Part shown: positions 38,455-52,297 of the stretch, piece by piece
How positions within the stretch are numbered: position 1 is the first letter of the stretch
Layout: each line of letters opens with the position of its first letter
NCBI RefSeq assembly: GCF_001685015.1
Contig: NZ_MAYT01000012.1
Location: forward strand, 498,246-562,245
Source of the DNA: Pseudobacillus wudalianchiensis
Lineage (GTDB): Bacteria > Bacillota > Bacilli > Bacillales > Domibacillaceae
Length of the DNA stretch: 64,000 bases
Direction of reading: 5' to 3'
Translations under genes and position numbers: made by a program
Notes under the pieces: generated by a model
Databases searched by the model: none
The model's input: only the letters and a program-made list of their open reading frames with translations
Told to the model about the DNA's origin: nothing

Positions 38455-39486
38455 ATGCAAACACTGATTGATATCCAAAAGAAAATCGTACCGGATTTGC
38501 TTGATGTCTTACAAAAAAGATATGAAATTTTGCAGTCAATTCGCTTGTCTCAACCAATTGGCAGGAGAATTTTAGCTCAGTCGCTGGGATTCACAGAGCG
38601 AACTCTTAGATCAGAAGTGGAATTCTTAAAAAAACAACGCTTAATCGACTACAAGACCACTGGCATGATCTTAACAGAAGAAGGGGTCTCTGTTCTTGAA
38701 GAATTGCATGAATTGATGGGCATGATAAAGGGTATACATACGATGGAAGAGCGGCTGAAAGAGCAATTTGGTTTGGATGAGGTCACCATCGTTCATGGGG
38801 ACAGCGATCAGTCTTCCTGGGTAAAGAAAGAACTTGGCAAAGCTTGCGCAAATAGTATAAAACAGCGTCTATTGGCAAAGAATATCATCGCAGTAACAGG
38901 AGGAACAACGACGCTGGAAGCAGCAGAGGCGATGACGAAGGATTTTGCTGATGGAAAAGAAGTTGTATTTGTACCAGCAAGAGGAGGGCTCGGTGAAGAT
39001 CTATTAAACCAGGCAAATTCCATTGTAGCAAAAATGGCAGCGAATACTGGCGGCAAACACCGATTGCTGTATGCCCCTGATCAGATTAGCCGTGAAACCC
39101 ACGAATCCATTTTGAAAGAACCGACGATTAATGAGGTGCTTCAGCTGATTAAATCCTCTACCCTTGTCCTTCATGGTGTAGGAGAGGCGATTGCAATGGC
39201 ACAACGCCGCAATACGCCTGAAGAGGAATTCCAGAAAATTAAAGATGGAAAGGCGACGGCAGAGGCGTTCGGCTATTATTTTAATGAAGCAGGGCAGATT
39301 GTCCATCGTGTGTCGACGATCGGCTTACAGCTCGATGACCTTGTGTCAGCTCATGACGTCATCGCAGTCGCTGGTGGAGCATCGAAGGGAAAAGCGATCC
39401 GCTCTTATTTGCGGGGAGCCCCGAAAATGACAGTACTCATTACGGATGAAGCAGCAGCCGAACAGTTGTTGAGTGAGTCCTGCTAG
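38455..39486 (+). CDS. cggR: Central glycolytic genes regulator CggR (SorC family)
   Basis: 343 residues: N-terminal winged helix-turn-helix (IGRRILAQSLGFTERTLRSEVEFLKKQRLI, about 35-65) and a C-terminal SorC sugar-phosphate sensor domain (VTGGTTTLEAAEAM; VAGGASKGKAIRSYLRG). Represses its own operon in the absence of fructose-1,6-bisphosphate. Heads gap-pgk-tpi-gpmI-eno. Confidence 0.97.
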   Translation: MQTLIDIQKKIVPDLLDVLQKRYEILQSIRLSQPIGRRILAQSLGFTERTLRSEVEFLKKQRLIDYKTTGMILTEEGVSVLEELHELMGMIKGIHTMEERLKEQFGLDEVTIVHGDSDQSSWVKKELGKACANSIKQRLLAKNIIAVTGGTTTLEAAEAMTKDFADGKEVVFVPARGGLGEDLLNQANSIVAKMAANTGGKHRLLYAPDQISRETHESILKEPTINEVLQLIKSSTLVLHGVGEAIAMAQRRNTPEEEFQKIKDGKATAEAFGYYFNEAGQIVHRVSTIGLQLDDLVSAHDVIAVAGGASKGKAIRSYLRGAPKMTVLITDEAAAEQLLSESC

Positions 39487-39518
39487 CTGAACAATTGTTT
39501 AAAAGCTGCTAACTATAA

Positions 39519-40559
<1,041 letters not shown>

Positions 40560-40612
40560 TTTAAATAGTGTGATACTAATAATAAAATGTGTTATATTTT
40601 TCGATATCTTTA

Positions 40613-40641
40613 TTGGAAAATGGTAACCCAACATCTATAAT
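40613..40641 (+). promoter_or_regulatory. Internal promoter before pgk
   Basis: TTGGAA (40613-40618), 17-bp spacer, TATAAT (40636-40641). It would give constitutive pgk-tpi-gpmI-eno expression independent of CggR, as known for B. subtilis. Confidence 0.75.
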
Positions 40642-40655
40642 GTAAGTGGGATGAA

Positions 40656-40688
40656 AGGGGAGCGGGGAAAAGATCCCCCTCCTTTTTA
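40656..40688 (+). terminator. GC-rich hairpin with T-run between gap and pgk
   Basis: GGGGAGCGGGG / CCCCCTCC stem followed by TTTTTATTTT. It lies downstream of the internal promoter, so it could act as partial terminator, attenuator or processing site that sets gap apart from the downstream genes. Confidence 0.65.
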
Positions 40689-40724
40689 TTTTACTTTTCT
40701 ATTGAAGAGGGAGGACCTTTTTAG

Positions 40725-41909
40725 ATGAACAAAAAGACGATGAAAGATTTGGATGTGAAGGGCAAGCGCGTATTTTGCCGTGTGGACTTTAACGTACCGA
40801 TGAAGGACGGTGTCGTAACAGACGATACACGTATCCGGGCAGCGCTTCCAACCATTCAATATTTGTCTGATCAAGGCGCAAAAGTCATTTTAGCAAGTCA
40901 TCTTGGCCGTCCGAAAGGTGAGGTAAAAGAAGAATTGCGCTTAACACCTGTGGCAGCCCACTTATCCCAACTTTTCGGCAAAGAAGTGAAAAAAGTGGAT
41001 GAAGCTTTCGGCGAAGCCGTTCAAAAGGAAATAGCTGAAATGAAAGACGGCGATGTGCTGCTGCTTGAAAATGTTCGTTTCTATCCAGGAGAAGAAAAAA
41101 ACGACGAAGAACTAGCAAAACAATTTGCTGCGCTTGCTGACCTTTATGTCAATGATGCGTTTGGCGCTGCTCATCGTGCTCATGCCTCTACAGAAGGGAT
41201 TGCTCATCATTTGCCATCGGCAGCCGGCTTTTTGATGGAAAAAGAGCTAGATGTGCTTGGAAAAGCCCTGTCGAATCCAGAGCGTCCATTTACAGCTATT
41301 ATCGGCGGCGCTAAAGTAAAAGATAAAATTGATGTCATTGATCACTTGCTTGATAAAGTGGACAATTTAATTATCGGCGGCGGGCTTGCTTTCACGTTCA
41401 TTAAAGCAAAAGGCTATGAAATCGGAAAGTCACTGCTCGAAGAAGATAAAATTGAATTGGCCAAGCAATTTATGAAGAAAGCAGAAGACAAAGGTGTTGC
41501 ATTTCTCATGCCGATCGATGCTGTCGTTGCCGATAAGTTTTCTGAAGATGCCGAAGCGAAGATCGTCGACATCGAAGACATTCCGGCTGATTGGATGGCG
41601 CTCGATATTGGTCCAAAAACGAGCAGTCTCTATCAAGCAGCTATCAACTCATCTAAGCTTGTGATCTGGAATGGACCGATGGGTGTGTTCGAAATGGACA
41701 AGTTCGCTGAAGGAACGAAGGCAGTCGCCGAAGCTCTTGCTGAAGCGGAAGATACATATTCAGTCATTGGCGGTGGAGATTCTGCAGCAGCAGTTGAAAA
41801 GTTCAATCTGGCTGATAAGATGAGCCATATCTCAACAGGCGGCGGTGCTTCTCTTGAATTTATGGAAGGGAAGCAGCTTCCGGGCATTGTCGCCTTAGAT
41901 GATAAGTAA
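40725..41909 (+). CDS. pgk: Phosphoglycerate kinase
   Basis: Transfers phosphate from 1,3-bisphosphoglycerate to ADP. 394 residues with [20 protein letters not shown], and the ATP-binding [18 protein letters not shown] and GGGDSAAAV segments. Confidence 0.98.
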   Translation: MNKKTMKDLDVKGKRVFCRVDFNVPMKDGVVTDDTRIRAALPTIQYLSDQGAKVILASHLGRPKGEVKEELRLTPVAAHLSQLFGKEVKKVDEAFGEAVQKEIAEMKDGDVLLLENVRFYPGEEKNDEELAKQFAALADLYVNDAFGAAHRAHASTEGIAHHLPSAAGFLMEKELDVLGKALSNPERPFTAIIGGAKVKDKIDVIDHLLDKVDNLIIGGGLAFTFIKAKGYEIGKSLLEEDKIELAKQFMKKAEDKGVAFLMPIDAVVADKFSEDAEAKIVDIEDIPADWMALDIGPKTSSLYQAAINSSKLVIWNGPMGVFEMDKFAEGTKAVAEALAEAEDTYSVIGGGDSAAAVEKFNLADKMSHISTGGGASLEFMEGKQLPGIVALDDK

Positions 41910-41934
41910 AATCCATGAAAAATAGAAAGGATGA

Positions 41935-45553
<3,619 letters not shown>

Positions 45554-45558
45554 GTATA

Positions 45559-45606
45559 AGGGGGTCAGTCTCCCACTGCTTTAAAGCGGTGGAAGACTGA
45601 CCCCTT
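45559..45606 (+). terminator. Terminator of the glycolytic operon
   Basis: GGGGTCAGTCT and AGACTGACCCC with an inner CCAC..GTGG stem, followed by TTCTTGATTT. Confidence 0.88.
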
Positions 45607-45694
45607 CTTGATTTCCTTTTGCTAATTTGTTCACTTTTTAGTTATTTTATGTTAGAGTTAGGTTATTCGTATGTTCGTTTATGGAGGTAGAACG

Positions 45695-45928
45695 ATGCAC
45701 ACTTTGTTATTGACTCTTCTTGTGATTGTGTCTATTGCGTTAATTATTGTGGTGCTGCTGCAGTCAGGAAAAAGCGCCGGGTTGTCTGGAGCTATTTCAG
45801 GTGGAGCAGAACAGCTTTTTGGTAAACAGAAAGCTCGTGGAATCGACTTAGTATTACACCGTGTGACGGTTGTATTAGCTATTTTATTTTTTGCTCTAAC
45901 TATTGCCGTATCTTATTTTGGTCTATAA
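45695..45928 (+). CDS. secG: Preprotein translocase subunit SecG
   Basis: 77 residues, two membrane spans with the conserved [21 protein letters not shown] loop between them. ATG 45695 has GGAGGTAG upstream; the in-frame ATG 45671 lacks one. Confidence 0.95.
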   Translation: MHTLLLTLLVIVSIALIIVVLLQSGKSAGLSGAISGGAEQLFGKQKARGIDLVLHRVTVVLAILFFALTIAVSYFGL

Positions 45929-45935
45929 TGTAAAG

Positions 45936-45985
45936 AGAGCTGTCCCGGAAATCGGTTTTACCGTTTTTTAGGACAGCCCTTTTTT
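45936..45985. terminator. Terminator of secG, possibly shared with the opposite permease gene
   Basis: AGAGCTGTCC pairs with GGACAGCCCT around a long loop with an inner CGG/CCG pairing, followed by TTTTTTATTTT. Confidence 0.8.
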
Positions 45986-46001
45986 ATTTTAAAATACTAT
46001 T

Positions 46002-47387
46002 TTATTTATCATTTCCCGCTTTTGGAGCAATGACCTCTTCTGCAATCTCAGTTTGTTCATCAGCAAACTGAGGCGGTTGTTGCCGGAACCCTTTAGTTAT
46101 ATACAACAAGTAGGAAAAGCCGATGAGGGCCCAGACGATCCCTAATGTTAGAGAATGAATATCCAAGTTCACCCACAGCACACCAACAATCGCTGCTCCG
46201 ATGAGCGGCATGACCAAATAGTTAATAAACCCTTTGACCGTTTTATGCTGTTTCTTATGAATAACAAAGTAGCTAATAACAGATAAGTTAACGAATGTGA
46301 AGGCGATTAAGGCGCCAAAATTAATCAGTGAGGTGGCCGTAACAAGATCAAGAAAGATCGCTGATAAAGAAACGATTGCTGCAATCATAATATTAAACAT
46401 CGGCGTACGCCATGTAGGGTGAACATACCCGAACCATTTTTTCGGAAAAACATTATCTCTTCCCATAACATACAAAAGCCGTGACACGCTCGCTGTAGAG
46501 GCGAGTCCAGAGGCGAGTGTATTGACGAACGTAATGCCAAGAAAGATTGATTGAAATAAAGCGCCCCCGACGTATAAAGCGATTTCAGGGAGAGCCGCTT
46601 CTGGGTCGTTAAATCTTGAGTTGTCCGGGAAAAATACTTGAATAAAGTAAGAAGTAAAAATGAAAATAATGCCTCCCCAAAGCGCTGTAAAGAAAATTGC
46701 TTTTGGAATCGTTTTTCCTGCATCAGGGGTTTCTTCTGAGAGAGTGGTGACTGCGTCAAACCCTAGAAAAGAAAAGCAGAGAATGGTTGCTCCGGCAATG
46801 AGAGCTCCTACTTCCATGCTGTCGTTAAAGAAAGGCTGAGAAGTTAATAGTTGTCCAGTTCCTGTGCCGCTGTTAAGACCCTTGATCACAAGAAACACAA
46901 ATACGGCCATAATGGCAATTTGTATGAGAACAAAGAGTGTATTGAAATTAGCAAGGATATTAATGCCGCGCAAGTTGATTAGCGTGACTAGTCCGACAAA
47001 ACCGACTACCCATATCCACGAAGGCACCGCTGGAAATAAAGCATTCAAATAAAGTTTAGTCAGTAAAGCGTTGACCATTGGCAAAAATAAATAATCCAGC
47101 AGTGAAGACCAACCGACCAAAAACCCGAGATGAGGACTAATGGCTTTTTGAGTATACGTATAGGCTGAACCGGCTGAAGGAAAGACTTTAACAAGCTTTC
47201 CATAGCTGGCTGCTGTGAACAGCATCCCTGCCAAAGCAATAAAGTAAGCGGCAGGCACGTGGCCGCCTGTGATATCTGAAACAATCCCAAATGTGTCGAA
47301 CACGACCATTGGAGCCATATAGGCCAAACCGATCATAACAACTTGCCACAACTTTAAGGACTTTTTAAGACGAATGTTTTCATTCAA
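46002..47387 (-). CDS. APC-family permease, PuuP-like putrescine importer
   Basis: 461 residues, about 12 spans. The segment [18 protein letters not shown] followed by [21 protein letters not shown] and the central [20 protein letters not shown] resemble E. coli PuuP very closely, as recalled. Putrescine or a related diamine is therefore the likely substrate. A paralogue lies at 50895. Transcribed divergently from the argS leader. A cre-like site lies upstream. Confidence 0.82.
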   Translation of the reverse strand: MNENIRLKKSLKLWQVVMIGLAYMAPMVVFDTFGIVSDITGGHVPAAYFIALAGMLFTAASYGKLVKVFPSAGSAYTYTQKAISPHLGFLVGWSSLLDYLFLPMVNALLTKLYLNALFPAVPSWIWVVGFVGLVTLINLRGINILANFNTLFVLIQIAIMAVFVFLVIKGLNSGTGTGQLLTSQPFFNDSMEVGALIAGATILCFSFLGFDAVTTLSEETPDAGKTIPKAIFFTALWGGIIFIFTSYFIQVFFPDNSRFNDPEAALPEIALYVGGALFQSIFLGITFVNTLASGLASTASVSRLLYVMGRDNVFPKKWFGYVHPTWRTPMFNIMIAAIVSLSAIFLDLVTATSLINFGALIAFTFVNLSVISYFVIHKKQHKTVKGFINYLVMPLIGAAIVGVLWVNLDIHSLTLGIVWALIGFSYLLYITKGFRQQPPQFADEQTEIAEEVIAPKAGNDK

Positions 47388-47465
47388 GGTTTCTCCCCCT
47401 TTTACAAATTTATTTTGAAATCTCCAAACATTCTTACAATTTTCATGCCAACTAGAAGAGAATCA

Positions 47466-47479
47466 TGAAAACGGATTCA
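47466..47479. promoter_or_regulatory. cre-like CcpA site upstream of the permease gene
   Basis: TGAAAACGGATTCA fits the cre consensus TGWAANCGNTNWCA except one position. It lies 79 bases before the permease start codon (47387). Tentative. Confidence 0.35.
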
Positions 47480-47717
47480 AAGTAATCAAAGAAAACGTAA
47501 GCTTTTAAATATACATTATAAATTATTTCCAATTTTTTGTGAAAAAGTTTTATCGCGATTTTTATTCTGTTGTGCATAAATTATTGTGAAATGAATAGAT
47601 AAAATGGATAGCTAAGTATTTTTTGTGCATTTAGCAGGCTTCAGACTCTGGCATAGATCTTGCAATTGTGTAAAAAATAAGAGCGGAAAATGATGAAAAT
47701 CTAATTTATACACGTAA

Positions 47718-47956
47718 AAGTCGATGACGAAGAGAGTAATCATAACGAGGGGACACAGCGAATCAGGGTTGGTGGAAGCCTGATCGAGATCGATTGATGA
47801 ACCGCACTTCTGAGACGCCTGCCTGAAAAGATCATGATAGGGCAAGCCGGGGATTTCCCGTTATTAAAAATAAGCCGGTTCTGTTATGGAACAAAGAGAG
47901 TGGTACCGCGGGATACAAACCCCGTCTCTTCTTAATGAGGAGACGGGGTTTTTTAT
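47718..47956 (+). ncRNA. T-box leader of argS
   Basis: Conserved T-box AGAGTGGTACCGCG (47897-47910) followed by a terminator (AAACCCCGTCTC / GAGACGGGGTTT, 47917-47956). Upstream GACGAAGAGAGTAAT and the GGTTGGTGGAAGCC arm are usual stem I features. CGC (47803-47805), followed by A, is the likely specifier and would match tRNA-Arg. Uncharged tRNA-Arg should prevent termination. The rest of the 590-base gap before it is AT-rich without a gene. Confidence 0.9.
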
Positions 47957-47979
47957 TTTATTAAAAGGAGAGAACGACG

Positions 47980-49671
47980 ATGATGTACAGTAAAGAATTT
48001 GCAAAAGTTCTGTATGAGGCATTAGAGGAGAGGGTGACGATGGATCATTTGGAGCCATTCATTGAAAAGCCAAAGCATCTAGAACGTGGAGATCTGGCGT
48101 TTCCGTGCTTTTCATTGGCAAAAACTGAGCGGAAGTCCCCGCAATTGATTGCACAAGAGGTCAGCCAAAAAATAAATTCCCCGCTTTTTGAGAAAGTGGA
48201 AGCAGCCGGGGGCTATCTTAATGTGTTTTTGAATAAACAAGAAGTAACCGCCCAAGTGCTTGAAGAGATTTTACAAAAAAAACAAAACTTCGGCGCTTCA
48301 AACAGCGGAAAGAGAAGGACAGTAGCGATTGACATGTCTTCTCCCAATATTGCCAAGCCGTTCTCTATGGGGCATCTTCGTTCAACTGTGATCGGCCAGT
48401 CACTCGCACTTTTATTGGCTCAATGCGGCTATAAACCCGTGAAAATTAACCATCTCGGTGATTGGGGAACTCAATTTGGCAAATTGATTACAGCGTATAA
48501 ACACTGGGGAAATGAAGAGAAAGTAAAAGCGAATCCCATTAAGGAACTGCTCGCTTTGTACGTGAAATTTCACGAAGAAGCAGAAAAGAACGTCCGCCTG
48601 GAAGCTGAAGGACGTGAATGGTTTAAGCGGCTTGAAGATGGTGATGAGGAAGCAGCTAAGCTATGGAAGTGGTTTAGAGCAGAATCCTTAAAGGACTTTT
48701 CACGAATTTATAAGCTGCTAAATATTGATTTCGATTCGTATGCGGGAGAGGCATTTTACAATGACAAAATGGACCATGTTGTTGACTTGCTTGAGAGCAG
48801 AGGACTGCTTACGGAGTCAGAGCAGGCTCAAGTCGTTTCATTGGAAGAAGAAGATCTTCCTCCTTGCTTAATTAAAAAGTCAGACGGGGCTACTTTGTAT
48901 GCAACGAGAGATTTAGCAGCGGCTCTTTACCGTAAAGAAACGTACAACTTTGAAAAGGCTCTTTATGTCGTAGGAGGGGAGCAAAGCCTGCATTTTAAAC
49001 AATTAAAAGCGGTATTAAAAAAACTGGGCTTTGACTGGGCAGACGATCTGGTTCATGTTTCGTTCGGTATGATGCGTAAAGACGGCAAGAAAATGTCAAC
49101 AAGAAAAGGACAGGTTGTTTTACTTGAAGAAGTGCTTCAGGAGTCCATTGCGCTTGCCAAAGAGAATATCGAGCTGAAAAATCCTAACCTGCCGAATAAA
49201 GAGGAAGTCGCGAGACAGGTTGGTGTCGGAGCCATTGTTTTTAATGACTTGAAAAATTACCGGATGAATGACATTGATTTTTCACTGGAAGATATTTTAC
49301 GGTTCGAAGGAGAAACCGGGCCATACGTACAATATACGCATGCAAGAGCCTGTTCTATTTTGCGGAAGGCCGCTTGGGATGGTGAAAAAGAAATGCCTAT
49401 TCAACTGTCCGGCGAACAAGAGTGGGAAGTGATCGGTCTGCTGATGGCATTTCCGGAAACGATTAAAAAAGCGGCAGCGGCCTTTGATCCTTCACGAGTT
49501 GCAAAGCATATTATTGATTTGGCACAGGCTTTTAACAAATATTATGCAGAGGTAAAGGTGCTTCAAGAGGATGAGCAGAAGGAATCCCGTCTTGCTTTCG
49601 TTTCGGCCGTCACACAAGTTTTAAGGAAAGGCTTATCCTTGCTTGGAATTGAAGCGCCGGATGAAATGTAA
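47980..49671 (+). CDS. argS: Arginyl-tRNA synthetase, T-box controlled
   Basis: 563 residues, class I synthetase. HIGH-type motif within SPNIAKPFSMGHLRSTVIG (121-139), KMSTRKG as KMSKS variant (near 365), C-terminal anticodon (DALR) domain (about 450-563) with YVQYTHARACSILRK. B. subtilis keeps argS elsewhere and does not have one at this locus, so this may be a second, starvation-induced copy; that needs the rest of the genome. ATG 47980 and 47983 are both possible. Confidence 0.93.
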   Translation: MMYSKEFAKVLYEALEERVTMDHLEPFIEKPKHLERGDLAFPCFSLAKTERKSPQLIAQEVSQKINSPLFEKVEAAGGYLNVFLNKQEVTAQVLEEILQKKQNFGASNSGKRRTVAIDMSSPNIAKPFSMGHLRSTVIGQSLALLLAQCGYKPVKINHLGDWGTQFGKLITAYKHWGNEEKVKANPIKELLALYVKFHEEAEKNVRLEAEGREWFKRLEDGDEEAAKLWKWFRAESLKDFSRIYKLLNIDFDSYAGEAFYNDKMDHVVDLLESRGLLTESEQAQVVSLEEEDLPPCLIKKSDGATLYATRDLAAALYRKETYNFEKALYVVGGEQSLHFKQLKAVLKKLGFDWADDLVHVSFGMMRKDGKKMSTRKGQVVLLEEVLQESIALAKENIELKNPNLPNKEEVARQVGVGAIVFNDLKNYRMNDIDFSLEDILRFEGETGPYVQYTHARACSILRKAAWDGEKEMPIQLSGEQEWEVIGLLMAFPETIKKAAAAFDPSRVAKHIIDLAQAFNKYYAEVKVLQEDEQKESRLAFVSAVTQVLRKGLSLLGIEAPDEM

Positions 49672-49701
49672 AAAATTATTGTGTAAAAAAGAGTTACAAT
49701 C

Positions 49702-49737
49702 AAAGCGGAAAACGAATCCATACGCTTTCCGCTTTAA
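49702..49737 (+). terminator. Hairpin after argS
   Basis: AAAGCGGAAA / TTTCCGCTTT perfect 10-bp stem; short T-run only. Confidence 0.65.
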
Positions 49738-49783
49738 AGCATAGGTGTACTCATTTAATTTTATTTTAAAGGTTTAAAATAGT

Positions 49784-49835
49784 TTGACTTTTTAGGAAGC
49801 TGGTTTTATAGTGAAACTAACTACCGGTAGTTAGT
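49784..49835 (+). promoter_or_regulatory. Promoter with perfect 20-bp palindromic operator
   Basis: TTGACT (49784-49789), 17-bp spacer, TATAGT (49807-49812), then the perfect palindrome ACTAACTACCGGTAGTTAGT (49816-49835) over the likely start point. A TetR-family gene closes the cluster it precedes (54069), so TetR repression is likely. Confidence 0.8.
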
Positions 49836-49864
49836 AGCATTTCATACAATAGGAGCTGATAAAA

Positions 49865-50821
49865 ATGAAATATCCACTTTCACCCGATGTAAAGCCTGAA
49901 TTTTGTACGACTGGCACGTTTATGCGTTTGCCTTCCTCAAAAGAAAATGCAAAGCTGGCGATCGTAGGCATGCCCTTTGATACAGCCGCTTCTTTTCGTG
50001 TAGGGGCACGCTTTGCACCTCAAGCTATTCGTCAGGCCTCAATGACACTTTTTCCTTATCATCCGATTCATCAGGTATACCCATTTGATGAGTGCAACGC
50101 CATTGATATAGGAGATGTGCCAGTTATTCCTCATAATATTCATCGCAGCTATGAATTAATCGAAAACGCGATGGTCGATTTGATGAAGCAAGGAATCATT
50201 CCTATTGGTTTAGGAGGAGACCATTCTGTTACGCTGGCTAACCTTCGTGCTGCAGCTAAAATACATGGGCCTGTCGCGTTGATCCACTTTGACTCCCATA
50301 CAGATACATGGGATACATACTATGAGGAGAAGTATTGGCATGGCTCTCCGTTTATCCGGGCGCATGAAGAAGGCCTGCTGCAGCCGGATAAGGTGTTTCA
50401 AATTGGCATCCGGGGAACATTAAATCACCCGGGTGATATGCAAGCGAGTTATGATTTAGGGTATCAGGTGATCACGACTCCTGAGCTTTATGAACGCGGA
50501 TTTGAAAGTGTGCTGAAGCAAATGAAAGAAGTTATTGGCGATACACCGTGCTTTTTAACATTTGATATTGACTTTGTTGATCCTTCCTGTGCTCCTGGAA
50601 CTGGAACATTGGAGGTAGGCGGTTTCAATAGTCTTGAGACCTTAAAAATGGTTCGCTCCCTCACAGGGTTTAATTATATCGGATTTGATTTGGTAGAGGT
50701 GCTGCCTACTTATGATCCGACGCAGATTACGTCTTTATTGGCGGCAACACTCGTCCATGAATTTGCCAGTTTGACAGCATTAAAAATTAAAGATCAAGAG
50801 AAAGAAAATGTTCTGGGATAA
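49865..50821 (+). CDS. Ureohydrolase (agmatinase / guanidino-acid hydrolase family)
   Basis: 318 residues with all metal-binding motifs of the arginase/agmatinase family: GGDHS (His120), DSHTD (Asp143, His145, Asp147; the usual form is DAHTD), His159 and DIDFVDP (Asp234, Asp236). GIRGTLNHPGD and GTGTLEVGG fit agmatinase, guanidinobutyrase or similar enzymes that release urea from a guanidino compound. First gene behind the palindromic promoter and next to an amine permease. The exact substrate cannot be read from the sequence. Confidence 0.85.
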   Translation: MKYPLSPDVKPEFCTTGTFMRLPSSKENAKLAIVGMPFDTAASFRVGARFAPQAIRQASMTLFPYHPIHQVYPFDECNAIDIGDVPVIPHNIHRSYELIENAMVDLMKQGIIPIGLGGDHSVTLANLRAAAKIHGPVALIHFDSHTDTWDTYYEEKYWHGSPFIRAHEEGLLQPDKVFQIGIRGTLNHPGDMQASYDLGYQVITTPELYERGFESVLKQMKEVIGDTPCFLTFDIDFVDPSCAPGTGTLEVGGFNSLETLKMVRSLTGFNYIGFDLVEVLPTYDPTQITSLLAATLVHEFASLTALKIKDQEKENVLG

Positions 50822-50894
50822 GTGTTCTGTTCAGAAATGAACTTGAAAAGCAGATAGCTCTTTAAATTGTATTCATAGGGGGGAAGGCTTCACC

Positions 50895-52244
50895 ATGAAT
50901 GGGTCTCCGGCATTAAAACGATCGCTCACTTTACGACACGTAATTTTATTCGGCATTGCTTTTATGGCTCCAATCACCGTATTTACAACATACGGTATTG
51001 CCATTGAAAGCACGCACGGAATGATACCAGTTGCTTATATGATTGCTTTGATGGTCATGCTGTTTACCGCTTATAGTTACGGAAAGATGGTTCAGGAGTT
51101 TCCGATAACAGGATCAGCTTATACATTTGTGCAAAAAGGGATTAGTCCATCACTTGGTTTTCTTGTGGGATGGGTGATTTTGCTGGATTACCTATTCAGT
51201 CCTATGATCAGTGCCTTGCTTTTTGGGATTTTTGTGAATGCTTACTTGCCGGCAATTCCTATCGGCGTATGCATTCTTTCTTTCATCGTAATTGTAACCG
51301 CTATCAATATTTTTGGGATTAAGATTGCGGCTAATGTGAATGCGCTTCTTGTCTTTTTTCAAATTCTCTTTATCGTGGTTTTCTGTATTTTGTGCTTTAA
51401 AGGACTATTGGAAGAAAAAGGAACTGGAGAACTGTTCACGTCTGCTCCGTTTTTTGACCCGGATGTTAAGTTCTCAAATTTATTAGCGGTTGTCCCTCTG
51501 TTATGTTTTAGCTTTCTAGGATTTGACGCCATAACAACTTTATCAGAAGAAACGAAAGATCCAAAAAGAGTAATGCCCAAGGCTATTTATGGGATTGTCT
51601 TGATAGGTGGAGTGTTGTTCGTCGCTTCTACTTATTTTGCCCAGTCCATCTTCCCAAACTTTAGTGCATTTAAGGATCCTGAGTCAGCTGCTGTGGAGAT
51701 TTTCATGTATGCCGGAGGGAATTTTTTAAACGCATTCTTTCTTTCTGTAACTGTAACAGCAGCTATTGCTTCAGCGGTCGCATCCGGCGGCAGCGGAGCG
51801 CGAATTTTATATGCAATGGGAAGGGAAAATATCCTTCCAAACAAGATATTCGGCCATCTTTCAGCCAAGTTCCAGACACCTGTCTATAATATATTGATTA
51901 TTGCTGTTATCGCGATGAGCGCTCTGTTTTTAAGTATAGAGACAGCTACTTCCTTTATTAACTTCGGTGCCTTATTTGCTTTTACATTCGTGAATCTTTC
52001 GGTTTTTGTCCATTATTTTATCAGAAAAAAACAACGTTCAATAAAAGGGCTATTGTTATACATGCTCATCCCGTTAATGGGGGCTGCTACAACGGCTTTA
52101 TTTTGGACGAAGCTAGACATTCATTCCATGACTCTGGGGAGTATTTGGCTGCTCATTGGGTTCGGGTATCTCCTGCATCTAACCAAAATGTTCAAGCAGC
52201 GTCCGCCTGAATTGCATTTTGAGGAAACAGAATACGAAATGTAA
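50895..52244 (+). CDS. APC-family amino acid/amine permease
   Basis: 449 residues, about 12 spans, clearly related to the permease at 46002 (shared GSAYT..QKGISPSLGFLVGW and [17 protein letters not shown]). Probably imports the guanidino compound or amine handled by its neighbours. Same strand and only 70 bases after the ureohydrolase, with a GGGGGGAAGG site. Confidence 0.83.
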   Translation: MNGSPALKRSLTLRHVILFGIAFMAPITVFTTYGIAIESTHGMIPVAYMIALMVMLFTAYSYGKMVQEFPITGSAYTFVQKGISPSLGFLVGWVILLDYLFSPMISALLFGIFVNAYLPAIPIGVCILSFIVIVTAINIFGIKIAANVNALLVFFQILFIVVFCILCFKGLLEEKGTGELFTSAPFFDPDVKFSNLLAVVPLLCFSFLGFDAITTLSEETKDPKRVMPKAIYGIVLIGGVLFVASTYFAQSIFPNFSAFKDPESAAVEIFMYAGGNFLNAFFLSVTVTAAIASAVASGGSGARILYAMGRENILPNKIFGHLSAKFQTPVYNILIIAVIAMSALFLSIETATSFINFGALFAFTFVNLSVFVHYFIRKKQRSIKGLLLYMLIPLMGAATTALFWTKLDIHSMTLGSIWLLIGFGYLLHLTKMFKQRPPELHFEETEYEM

Positions 52245-52297
52245 ATGGTTGAATAAGTAATTATTAGATTTATAACTTAAAAAGAAGAGGAGACGTT

